Positions 12,063 through 23,449 of a stretch of DNA of 64,000 nucleotides are shown in pieces (the first letter of the stretch is position 1; each line of letters starts with the position of its first letter). A program made the translations under genes and the position numbers. Below the pieces are notes generated by a model. It was given only the letters and a program-made list of their open reading frames with translations, was not told the origin of the DNA and searched no databases. This stretch comes from Saksenaea vasiformis B4078 (taxonomy: Eukaryota; Mucoromycota; Mucoromycetes; Mucorales; Saksenaeaceae): the NCBI GenBank assembly GCA_000697055.1, contig JNDT01001411.1, forward strand, positions 39,411 through 103,410. The letters are read 5' to 3'.

Positions 12063-14126
12063 TTATTTTTTATGTTGAGCTTCTTGCTTGTTGTTCTGGT
12101 CGGCCTTGCTAAGGGCCTCAAGAACGGCATCGTTAGGACATTTGTCCGGGGCAAGGTGCATCACAAAATCACCATGCCGATAGAATCTGGGCAGCGTGTT
12201 AAACGTGTGATCGTCTTTGTGGAGGATCAGGACGTGATCTCGATTGTTTGGTTGCATGATAAGCTCCCACATTGCTCCTTGCTCGTAGGAAGGTCCCTTG
12301 TTGTACCATTCCTCCATGTCTTGCAGATCACGTAAAAATTGATGGGACCATTCTGAGTTGCGCATGAGAAAAACGCCAGCGTTTATCATCTTGTCGCCGC
12401 TCGGTTGGGCAATAATCAAATCTAATGTTGCATCTGTATTGCGATCTTGCTTGTGGAAAGTGTCTAGCAAATCTTGGAGCGAAATTGCTTGATTCATGAC
12501 CACGGCATCCATATCAAGCCAAAAGATCCATTCATATTTTGGTAGAGCTTTTTGTACTGCGTCGATCTTTCCCCACACTGGTTTCCGGCCGTTGCGTAGC
12601 ACTTGCTGCCCAAATTCCGCCGATCGCGCTATAAACGCATAACCATGACGCAAGGCATAGTTACGTTTGTTGGTGGCTGCAGCCGTCGCAGAGGGTTCCA
12701 TACAATTGTCATAGATAAACGAAGATGTTACAACGGCGATGGAAGGTGTCTCTATCGGTGCATTCTTGAAATACACTATTTCTTCATTTTCGTCTTCTTC
12801 GGGGTCTTCGTCGTCGTCTAGCGGTTCTATCGGCAAGGACTGGTAATCTGCTCCAAAGGCAACTGCGGGTGAGTAGCAGGTGAAAACAGGTCTTATACGA
12901 GTCCATTGTGCAATGTCAACTAGCTCTGAATCTTGGTAGACGTGGGTCACGACAATATCCTCTGCATGTACAGATTCGACGTTGTTTTCCCAGCGGATAA
13001 ATCGATGGTTGCTTTCGGGACCGTCTTCCCGAATGAATTCCGGGATAGTGCGTTCCCGTTCTGCTTCAGCCAACTCTGGCTCCAACATAGACTGATCCAG
13101 TTTGGCTTCCAACGAGGAGCGGTGAGCAACATAGTAATGGTACATATCGGTGAGAAGATGGCTGCTGCTTTCTATTGAGTGTCCACCGCCAGTGACCTTC
13201 TGTTGAGGCTGAAACAATTTGCGTTGTTTAAGCGCCAACTCTACCGCTAAGCGACCAATCACGACAAAATGCTTATCGGACGGATCATTGCGAAAAGTTC
13301 CCCAGACCATGTTCAGCGGAACCTCGGGGCTGAGGCTCACTGGTGAGTCTGTGTTGTCACTCACAACCCCTGAGTCTAGCTCACGTTTGATGGTTGATAG
13401 ATGAGCAAATGTGTGGACATCTTGGATGATCAAGTAATCGTATGTAATCCGCTTCCCATACAGCTCGGAATGAACCTAAAAAGGATGAAGGTTAGCCGTA
13501 AGTTTCCCAAAATGATGGCTTATTTTTACCCATTCTAGTACATTGGCTTGCTCGAAAGTTGTATCTTTCGGCACTTCAATCATATCATCCCATTCCATTT
13601 TCTCGGCTTCATATCGACGTTTTGTGGGGGTACCCTGCTCAGGTGGTCCGCCATGAATCCAAAAGGTGTAGTAGACGTCGGTGTTATGGCGCATACATGG
13701 TACAAGATTATCATGCAAGCCAAAATACTGTGCTCTAAGTAGCCGACGTCTTGCTATGTATTTTGCTTCAGAAGCGATCACAATAAGGTATGTATAATGA
13801 TTGGAATCATTAATTACTACGATGTCCCTGTCTTCTTCAAAAGGGCGGGGCGAAACAGCACTGTGGTTGGTATGTATATGTTCCAACGCAGTGGGTTTCG
13901 CTTCCTGGGTAATCTCGGACACGAGTGAAGGTAATGGTGGAGGTAATGCTGCAGAGGGGTTGACTGTTAGAATTGTGTCGTCTGAATTCTCTGTTGCAGG
14001 TGCCCTCGTATAAAGAAGAATCAAAGCAATGGCGACGATGACGAACCAGAGTCGCCTGCTACCAAGGCGAGGGCGCGCAGACCTTGCACTCTGTTCTGAT
14101 TTATACAGAGGTAAATCCGCGGCCAT
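12063..14126 (-). CDS. Type II membrane glycosyltransferase: GT31-like region plus GT34 domain
   Basis: Two exons (13530-14126, 12063-13475) with a 54-nt phase-0 intron; 669 residues. A short basic cytosolic tail is followed by one membrane segment (about residues 26-42), the Golgi type II layout. Residues about 95-260 look like a GT31 galactosyltransferase N-terminal half: YLIVIASEAKYIARRRLLRA, then EANVLEW-type and YDYLIIQD segments. No good GT31 DxD is visible, so it may be non-catalytic. The C-terminal half is GT34 (Mnn10/GMA12 type): YEWIFWLDMDAVVMN with the metal-binding DMD, INAGVFLMRNSEWS and YEQGAMWELI. GT34 enzymes add alpha-mannose or alpha-galactose to Golgi glycans. Acid-rich DDDEDPEEDENEE separates the halves. 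Which sugar is transferred is unknown. Confidence 0.85.
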
Positions 14127-15490
14127 CGAGATATAGGTAGGATTAGAGAAAAACGAAAACAAACAATCAGAGGAAAGCTTGATATTTCATTCAAGAAACA
14201 TTTATAGATATTTTACTATTTCGGGCAAGTGGCGAGATCAAACCGTCCTTCTGGTTGAACAAATGCAGACGGACATGTTACGGACTTTCTGAATGACATG
14301 CTACTTTCAGCTTCACATTAACCCCAACACTGTGGCTGATCCGCCACACTAATAATAGCTTATCATCAATCTTATTATGTTCGTAACTCAGCAGTGAACA
14401 TGATTTATCCAGTTAGAAACGTTTTCTGCCAAGACATCATCTGTTACATTCGTAATCTCAGCGGTTCTATCTTTTTCTATGGCCCTAGTTCATCTAAATT
14501 TGTGACACACTGGTTAAACGGCTTCGTCACACAATCATCGCAGTTTCGGTATCTGTTATACTTCTTTGTGACACCTGTACCAATTTATTTCTATTTGCCT
14601 GCTGTAACGCTATGGGCCAATCGATGCCTTATTAGCACCTCTCTGCATTTCCGAAAATATTTCTCGTCTGCGTTACATTTTTCATGATCGAAATAAAATT
14701 GCTTGCTACTTTTGGCAAGTGAGATTTTTCAGGGCCTGCTTAATTTGATTGTCAGGATCAAAACCTGTTCATTAAGCAAACAAAGCAATCACCAAACATT
14801 ACTATCTTGAGCTATGGGATCCGAACTCTCAGCTGTAAGGTGTAAAGTATTTTCTGTTGTAACATCTACCAGTATCATAAGCCTGCCCTTTTTGCTTTTG
14901 GAAGAATGGATTCGCCGTTCTAGATTGCATCGACGTACACCGAGTTTTGAGATTCTATTGAACCTCAGATGTGAGACCATAATCGGGAATAGTTGTAGCA
15001 TTTGGCGACGTGATTAAAAAAGAGAGAGAGCAGGGCAGTATGTTTCGAGATTGCAGAAACCGACATCCAGGAATAAGGAGATCATTTTCTCCGCCACAGT
15101 TCATTCTTTGGAGAGACTTGAACTACTTTCATTTATTGACCGAAACAACCAATTAGCAGACTGACAACGAGTGGTTTTGTTTAGAAACTGTTATCTGATA
15201 CTCTTAGAACTTAACATCCATTGACCGACAATGACGTCGTGCAGGAATACTCCCGAAGTCAACCAAAGACGACATCCAAGTGTTATTCCATTTGTTAATC
15301 ACAAATGGATTTTCTACGCTGCCTATATGGATTTTATGTCCATGGCGGACCACTATTGATGCAAGTGAATTATCAGTTTGTTGCCGACTTATATACTAAT
15401 AGCATCATATTCAATTCCTTCCTTGGCGCAAAAGCGGCTCTTCATGGACGCGAAATTTATACATTATGCACAGTGGTATATAGCGTTTAT
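14127..15490. other. Intergenic, no gene recognised
   Basis: Open frames of up to 97 codons occur on the plus strand (14394-14687) but have no domain, no splice-linked continuation and no repeat relation that I could see. No inverted repeats at mobile-element scale were noticed. Confidence 0.45.
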
Positions 15491-17560
15491 TCATAGTAGT
15501 GATAGTCGGAGTGGATATACCAAGTTGCATAGACATGACAACGTAAGATTGTTGAAAAAGAATGTATCTGTCATCTTCGTTTTTTCTGGGACGTGCTTGA
15601 GAATGAGGAGAAGGAAGGTGAAAAGGTTGGTTCTGTGTGCATAGGAATGAAGCACGGTGGAATGATTGTTGAAGATTCCCCGGTGGAAATAGTCAATGGG
15701 ATGCGTGTGTGGCGATAGCGAGACAGAGTGTCTTCGACTATCTTCTTGCCATGTGCTGCAAATTCTAAGGAGGGACGTCATCCTCTGCACATAATCCTCG
15801 CTATCCGTCGGATACGGCAGACCCCTTACGCGGCGTATGCGAGCAACATACCCGCGCGGGGCATCAACATCTAACAGACTGATTGAATCGCCTATCGATC
15901 GGATATAGTAAGTTTCCTGATCGTACATGGCCGCTAAAATTCTATTTTGACGTACCATTGATGTTATAGCCGAGGACGTGTGCCTCGCGTAAGATTGATG
16001 GCATTTGCTCGACAATCTTAAGCAACATATCTTTTAAAAGGATTGGCAGCTTCATTTTGGCGTCTCGGAACTCCTTGGTCTTATCGTCATTTACTGCAAT
16101 CTCTAGGCACCCGAGTTCAACGTTGCTCGCAATATAAACTGTGTCAGGCCTCCTGCCAATCTTCTTATTCTCGATGCCCTCAATCGCCGACAGCTTTCTC
16201 TTTGCGTTTCTAGCGGTGGCATTGGCATTGCTGCTTTTCTCCTTGCTTTAAAAAATCAATCCTTGAGTATTGCGTAACTATATGTTCGTGATAATATTTA
16301 CCCCAACGGCCGGACGGCCGTTCCGTGGAATACCGTGTTGACGAAGCCCCAGAGGTAATACATTTTGTCGCACTCCAAGAACGTTTGGATATCAGATGTA
16401 CCACCCTGCACAAAGAATTTGGCAGTGTTCATCAGGGTCAGGGATAACCAGGCCATCGGTGGCTCTGTAATAGGATTGTGTTCAATCCGACGCCCATAGT
16501 TATATGCTTCAATTGCCGAGTCCTATGCGTTAGATCATCAGAGAAAATGGGGCGAGACCAGTAATGCACATGCGATTATTTCTCGTTCTCAGACTTACCA
16601 GCTTCTCCAGCTCACGAAGTTTCTGCTCTAAAACCTCTGGTAGTTCACGAAGCACTGGTTCCCCATAATCTCGCAGTTCCTGGAGTTCCTCCTGAGAAAA
16701 GATATCCGCCCAATGCACGTCATCCAGATCGAGAATGAGAGAAAGGCAAGGGCTACGCAACACTTAGTTTTTCCTTTCTTTTTCGAGGATAAGTCTCACT
16801 GAAAGTAGTTGCAGCCGAGTGCGAATTCCTTAATTTTCTCTTCCACAGCCTTCGGTCGGATATTTTCTGCTGCTGCGCGCCGGAGAGTCGCGTTGAGAAC
16901 CCAGAAATTCTGATGGTCGAGGCTTTTTTCAAACATTTCTTTAACCCTTTTCTTGTCGTTATCCGACAAGGCTATTTTTAATGCCGACGAAGACGCTGAT
17001 GAACCTGTTGTGGTGGCGCGATCGGAGCTGGTGTTGGATAGGGGAGGAGAGCTTGACGTTAACACTGGTATCGATGTCCTGCCGCCGTCGTTAATATCGT
17101 CGCCGTTGTCATCCCTACCACCGCTAGCGCCTCCCTCCCTAATTCGCTTGTCGACAGCTTTCCATGATGGCCTCTCGTTGGTCTATGCAAATTGTAAATT
17201 AATCTCCGTCAGGCAAAGCTGGTTGCTTTTTAATGTTGCGAAAATATGTATTTCACACTTACGATGGTGACCTTTAGCATTTCTGCACAAGACTTGATGC
17301 GTCTGATCCATACGCTTTTATAATCGAAAGATGGGTCGGATGCGGAATAGCTGTCTACAATCGCGTCTTCAAGCTGATCCAGAACGTCTTGGAAGGAGAT
17401 TGCCGTCTTCTTCGATCGTAGCTCATTTATAACGGGGCAGATAACTAAAATAGGTATATTATTCATGCCACATTGCGCACTCGCACTTAATCGCTACGCA
17501 AAATTACCTTCTTTATCTTTGGTGTGGAGATCTGGCCACTGTCTGCAGATGGTTCAAACC
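15491..17560 (-). CDS. Multi-exon protein of an unnamed family probably expanded in Mucoromycota
   Basis: Exons supported by phase and splice sites are 17263-17444, 16800-17182, 16599-16752, 16302-16522, 15956-16245 and 15491-15891, with introns of 80, 47, 76, 56 and 64 nt. A further 5' exon ends at 17508 (donor after TKDKE) but its true start was not found. Conserved-looking blocks are LILDLDDVHWADIFSQEE, PPMAWLSLTLMNTAKFF, YYLWGFVNTVFHGTAVRPLG, RRPDTVYIASNVELGCLEIA and SISLLDVDAPRGYVARIRR. From memory, similar proteins occur in many copies in Mucorales genomes without a function; I know no biochemical role. No membrane segment or classical transposase triad is visible. The coding blocks are intact, so this copy may be expressed. 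The C-terminal 80 residues after the last conserved block are low-confidence. Confidence 0.6.
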
Positions 17561-17603
17561 CCGCTACGTTTTCAAAAAAATGCCCTCTTGTCCATGTCGC
17601 CTG

Positions 17604-17763
17604 CCAGATGGCCTTGTCGGTAACGTCCTGACAAGATGTCCCTGTCATGGGCAGCGTCCCTCTTTGCTTTTTCCTTTTGCTTATCTTCTAGTACGTTTTC
17701 CAGATAGCCTTGCCCGTAACACCCTGACAAGATATTCCTCTCATGGGTAACGTTCCTCTTTGC
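17604..17763. repeat. Direct repeat, two ~64-bp units
   Basis: Unit 1 (17604-17667) and unit 2 (17700-17763) begin CCAGATRGCCTTG and end CTCTTTGC. They agree at most positions, with substitutions such as GTCGGTAACG against CCCGTAACAC. On the minus strand both are open, and the encoded copies share ILSG and QG motifs. The repeat lies just upstream of the lineage-specific gene and could be part of its first exon or promoter. Confidence 0.7.
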
Positions 17764-19772
17764 TCTTCTTTTTCCATTCTTTCGGTATATATGTGGTGTC
17801 GTATAGGTCACATATGAGGACATAGATCCACATCTAAAGATCGGCATTATACCCAAAGTCAAGACCATCTCAGGAACACAGATCTACTGACCGGGGTCAA
17901 GATTACAACTTCCGAATGAATAGAACTATAATAAGGACAGACGCGTAAACATATACAATCATCTTTACTTTACATCCAAATAAAGAAAGAGTCTCAAAGG
18001 ATTTCCTGTCTGTCAAGTTACTATCCAAACAACTGAAATCCACATGTGGCGTTATCGCACGATGCACGATGTATATCATCACGAGTATTTGACTGCATCT
18101 GTTTGAGCAGACCAAAGCCCCCACCCTCGGGCACTTCCAGTTTATATACCATTGTTGCAACAGTGATCAAAATATTGAGGGAAGGAATGCCCGAGAGGAG
18201 TGTCCCACAAAATTGCCTTGAAATCATACCAGTTGTATTCAACTGCGACAGGTGTTACGTCAGAATCGTCAGAATTCGCATATATCATCTACCAAACATT
18301 TCCACAAATAATTCTCAATGCAGATATCATATCCTCTTCACTGTGACGTTCTGTTCACGTCAGACGAATAATTGCAACCGGTCAAATCACACAGATAGGT
18401 TATTACTTAAATCAAGGAACAACTCTGCTACTCACTCCATAGAGAGCAGTCGTTGTAGAAAGTTGGTTCCTGATTAACTACTTTCTACCAAAAAAAAAAA
18501 AAAAAATCCAGCAGGAGCTAGATCTCCCTTGGTGAATCTTTCGAAAGACCTACTTCTCACAATGCGATAGCTGCAAAGCATGGTCCCTTTAGGTTACAAC
18601 CCAGACAAATACTCATTAACTTAAATACCTTTGAAGATTCCCTAACAGCAAATGTGTCTTACTCATGAATGATATACCATTAGGTTGTTACAGTACTAGA
18701 ACGTCGAAATGAGCCAGGCGTCTTCAGTTTTTCACCGTGAGTCCCAGCGTCATGCACAATATTTGTGATGCGGTATGGTTTGCTTTTGCATGTAATTGAA
18801 ACAAATAGTTATGGGTTTCAAATGTAACGTTGGTTGACTTTTTCCAGATGATCGACTTTACTTTCAGAAGCTAAATAAGGTGCCTCTTTGAATTCTGAAA
18901 TTCGTGGATATGACTTCTGGCCCTACAAATTTGCCAATGCAAAGTGCTGTCAATGGGAGAAATATCGAGGGTGATCAACCATACCATCATGTATCTGTTA
19001 CCAAGGCGAAGATCTTGCTATGGCTTACGCCAGGAAATTCCGTTTCAGTTAGCATATCAGGAATAACCCGTTAGTTCTTTTTTTCCGGTGAACGGAGTTA
19101 TTTACGGATGGGCGTAGGATACACAGTGCCAAGGGTCCTTTTACTGTACCCTATGGAAAACTTAATGAATCGCAAGTTTGGAGAGCGGCGGCCCCGATAT
19201 GCTGGTATTACAAACACCTTCCCACAAATATATGTATATATTAGTGTCATTATCAGTATTATAACTGTTAGTAAAGGAAATACTGGATTTTACCATCATT
19301 CCATCAAAAGATGTATCAGGAACCACCAACTTAAAGTTAAGGTTTCACACGCAAAATGCTAAGGGGTAGATCGAACTGAGGATTGTGCTTTGGCGAGCGT
19401 TACTTTAAGGTAGCACCTTTTTTCACCTGCTTATCCTCTTCTGTAGGACCATCACTCTACTAACACACAAGTACAGAAGGTGGAAGATAGGGAAAAGTTG
19501 GACAGTGCGGTCGGTGTTTTCAGTCCTGCAAGTTTGATATACGACTGCACGTGAAATTGCGATCGCTTGCCAATCAAGTAGTAGCTGGGTCTGACAGCCA
19601 ATTCCCGGGGGTTGTGGCCGATGCCCTATCGGCCCACTTTTATCAGATTTTTTTGTTTCCGGAGAAACTTTTTGTTTTTTTAACGAATACTTTCGCTCCG
19701 ATACTCACTGCAAGTTTAGCTGGTGATTGCCTTCCCTTTTTCTACCCTTTCTTTTCTTCTTAATCTATTGTC
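17764..19772. other. Intergenic, no firm gene
   Basis: A 143-codon plus-strand frame (18046-18477) and a 73-codon minus-strand frame (18021-18242) overlap. Neither shows a domain or a spliced continuation. A 15-base A run lies near 18490. The last 150 bases are the T-rich 5' region of the P450 reductase gene. Confidence 0.45.
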
Positions 19773-22014
19773 ATGGCGCAATCGTCACCTGCACTTCTTG
19801 ATACACTTGACATTGTCTTTCTGGGAGCCATCGGTATTGGCACCATTGGTTGGTTTGCAAGACGGCACATCGCAGACCGACTCTTTGGGTCGAATACGAA
19901 CAATCAGACCCCTTTACCACCTGCTGGAAGTAGAAGTCCACCAAAGAGGGAACGCAATTTTGTCAAGGTTATGAAGGAACAGGTAAAGCTTTGAAAATCG
20001 CAGTGATGCAGTGAGGTACTCATCATCGGATTCAGGGTCGTCGTGTGATCTTTTTCTACGGATCTCAGACCGGTACAGCAGAAGACTACGCTGCGCGGTT
20101 AGCCAAGGAGTGTTCCCAGAAGTACGGCGTCAGCTGTATGACAGCTGACATCGAGCTGTACGATTTGAGCTACCTTGACACTGTCCCTGAAGACTTCCTC
20201 GTTTTCTTTGTGATGGCTACGTACGGTGAAGGAGAGCCAACCGATAACGCGGTGGAATTTTGGGATCTGTTGACGGACGAATCGCCCCAGTTTTCGGAAA
20301 TGGAGTCGGAGGATAAGCCCTTGCAGAACCTCCGCTACGTTGTCTTCGGTCTCGGTAACAAGACCTATGAACATTACAATGTTGTTGGCAAGACTGTGAA
20401 CAAACGGCTGGAACAGTTAGGTGCAAAGAGGGCTGCTCCACATGGTGAAGGTGACGATGACGGTTCTCTGGAAGAGGATTTCCTGGCCTGGCAGGAAGCC
20501 ATGTGGCCGGCCTTTTGCGAAGCCTTGGGTGTGGATGAGAGCAGCGCAAGGTCCGGCCCTCGGCAGCCAACCTTTGCGGTGGAAGACGTATTGGCATATG
20601 AGAAGGACGAGGTATACTTTGGTGAACTCAGCGAGAAGCTGAAGGAGGGAGCGTAAGTAGTTGCAACGAAAGTCCGACGTGGAGCTGACAGGTTATGCGT
20701 AGGCGAGTTGTTTACGATGCAAAGCGTCCTTATTTGGCTCCTATCACCTCAGCGGAACTGTTCAAGAACACTGACCGCCACTGTCTGCATGTCGACGTGG
20801 ATATCGAGGGCACTAATTTGACTTACCAGTCTGGTGACCACCTTGCCATGTGGCCTACCAATAATGAAATCGAGGTGAACCGGCTTGCAGCCGCGTTGGG
20901 TTTGACAGATAAACTTGACTCTGTGATTGTTGTCAAGGCAGTTGATCCCACGGCATCCAAGAAATTCCCGTTCCCGGTGCCTACAACCTATAGAGCTATC
21001 TTCAGACATTACCTGGACATCTGTGCTCCTGCATCTCGCCAAACCATCATGTCGCTTGTCGAGTTTGCTCCCACAGAAGCATCCAAAGAATACCTGCGTA
21101 AACTGGCTCAAGATAAGGACGAGTACAGACTCAAGGTCGCCGAAGCAGTCCGCAATGTAGGCGAAGTGCTTGAACTGGTCGCTGGTTCCGACTACTGTCC
21201 CGGCATGTTTGAGTCCGTTCCCTTTGATTTGATTGTCGAAAGTATCTCGCGCTTACAACCTCGCTACTATTCCATTTCTTCATCGTCCAAGGAATCTCCC
21301 AAGAAGATCTCTGCAACGGTGGTGACCCTGGAATACAATCCCGATCCTACACCAGAACGCACCGTCTACGGTGTGAATACCAACTTCTTGTGGCAGATTC
21401 ACGCTTCAACTCATGGTGTGAACGACGGCAAGGTTTACCCGAATTATGATCTCTCAGGACCCCGCCGGTCCTACCTCGATGCCGATGGCAAGTGCGCCAA
21501 GGTCCCTGTGCATGTGCGTCGCTCCCAATTCAAGCTTCCCCGCAACCCTACTGTACCGGTAATTATGGTTGGTCCCGGCACGGGTGTGGCACCTTTCCGA
21601 GGTTTCGTCCGTGAGCGTGCAGTACAAAAGAAGGAGGGAAAGCCCGTCGGCACGACCCTCCTGTTCTTCGGTTGTCGCCACTCGCAACAGGATTTCCTTT
21701 ACGCGGACGAATGGCCTGAGCTTTTCTCCACCCTCGGAGGAGACTCACGTATCATCACCGCTTTCTCTCGCGAAACCGCTCAAAAAGTATACGTGCAGCA
21801 CCGCCTAGCAGAGCACGCCCAAGAAATCTGGGCCTTGTTGGAGAAAGGCGCCTACGTCTACGTTTGTGGTGATGCAAAGAATATGGCACGTGATGTCAAC
21901 CAAACGTTTGTCAACTTTGCGCGGGATATCGGTGGCAAATCCGAAGAGAAGGCGTTTGAATACGTGAAGACGTTAAGAAACACCGGCCGTTATCAGGAAG
22001 ACTGCTGGACTTAG
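19773..22014 (+). CDS. CPR: NADPH-cytochrome P450 reductase
   Basis: Three exons (19773-19982, 20036-20652, 20703-22014) separated by 53- and 50-nt introns; 712 residues, the usual length. The protein has an N-terminal ER anchor (about residues 11-29). The flavodoxin/FMN domain shows YGSQTGTAEDYA, ATYGEGEPTDNA and FGLGNKTYEHYN. The FAD domain shows RYYSISSSS. The NADPH domain shows GPGTGVAPFRGF and FFGCRHSQQDF. It closes with YQEDCWT, in which the penultimate Trp stacks on the FAD. It passes electrons from NADPH to microsomal P450s such as the sterol demethylases CYP51 and CYP61, and to squalene epoxidase. Codon use is more GC-rich than in neighbours, as often seen in well expressed fungal genes. 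Confidence 0.97.
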
Positions 22015-23449
22015 ATGAACCCCCTTTTATATAACACGTGCGTACTTGTCATATGTCCCTCCTCTACCCTCAAAATGCAACATTTACCTGTATTAGTTTT
22101 CAATGGATGAAAAATCTTTTTAATTGAACATAGATTATTTTACTTTTCATCGTCGTAAGGAGAAACCGTCTGTTTCAGCTGAGATAATAGATCTCATACA
22201 AATCTTCGAGCTATATTTGAACAACGTGCAATCGGATATCTTTGGCAGCTGTTTGTAACTGCACCTTTCCATGCAATATTTCTATTATGTCGATGAATCG
22301 AATGGCTTCGTGATGGATCCGTGACAATGATCTACTATGGTTGGAGAACAGCTTTAATGGTCAATCCCATTTTAGAGAAGGAAGCGTTGGTATTTCTGTA
22401 CCTGGTCCTAAAAGTCGTTATCGAAGGGCGCATCTTGCCGATCCAGTTGTATTTAGCACCAGGGCGATGCCATAGAAGCTGTCCGAAACTTTACTTGTGT
22501 TTGAATGGTCTGGGGAGTATGTCAATACCTGCTCTTTCTCAGCTTGTTTGTATAGTGTGTACCTCCAGAACTCCTTATGTCCATCGCAGATGGTTTACAA
22601 TAGATCATGTATGCTAGAAGCAATTTGATGCTGTATGAGATCATCCACTACAGACTGCTCTGCCAGCGTTTATAGGCATTTCAGCGCGAAAGGTTTAATG
22701 ATTTCATTCAGTAAAACGGATGCTCACGTTGCATTGTACCCGTTTTTATTGTTTCCTTTATCTGATATCACACGTAAGCTTATGCCTGCATGACTAAAAT
22801 AACCACATGCTGCAGTATTGGTTAGATCAATGTTTACTGCTCATCGTCGTTTAGCAGATACCGAGTATGCAATGCCAAGTTGCTCATATGTATGATGGTC
22901 TCTTTTAATTTCCTCGCCTTTTTACTGATCATGTTAAAACTTGCGGTTACTTGAGAGAAAGCGTTTAAATGCAGCATCGGCCCCCTTCAATCTCACCTCT
23001 ATCCGATGTTTTTTCTTGCAAGAAGTGAATAGCTCGTCAGATTTCTGTGGTCTATCTCTTTGGATCATCTAGTGAACGTCAACAGCCCCCTTCCTTCCAG
23101 GAGGATGCATTGATAAGCATGCAGTATGAGATTTTCATTTTCACCGGTTTGAAGCGGCTAATCGCATTACTGAATCATAAGTGTAATGATCATTGCCTTT
23201 CTGCAAACAGGGAGAAATAAGCAGAAGCCATAGCGGCAACGGAAGCAGGATCGCATAGTCCTATTTACATATCCACAGCACCAATTTCATCAGCTCCGCA
23301 ATGCATGACACTTTACGACCTAACACGGAAAGAATATCGCTAAGAGCACAAGATCCGTTTTTTGTTTTCACAAAGATGTAATATATTTATAAGTTACCGC
23401 AAGAAAGAAAGGAAAAAGAAAGAAGATACAAATGTTGTAGCAATCACTA
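22015..23449. other. Convergent intergenic region, no gene recognised
   Basis: About 1.4 kb between the 3' ends of two convergent genes. The longest frame (98 codons, 22321-22617) has no recognisable feature. No repeat or RNA gene was seen. Confidence 0.45.

Noticed and set aside
15892..15955. Apparent frameshift in the lineage-specific gene
   Set aside because: A 64-nt GT..AG intron explains the frame change and joins GYNIN to GDSISLLDV cleanly.
17525..17580. tRNA-like TTCAAACC motif
   Set aside because: No acceptor stem, D-arm or anticodon arm can be built around it.
18021..18477. Overlapping frames of 143 and 73 codons on opposite strands
   Set aside because: No domain, no splice partners; likely chance frames.
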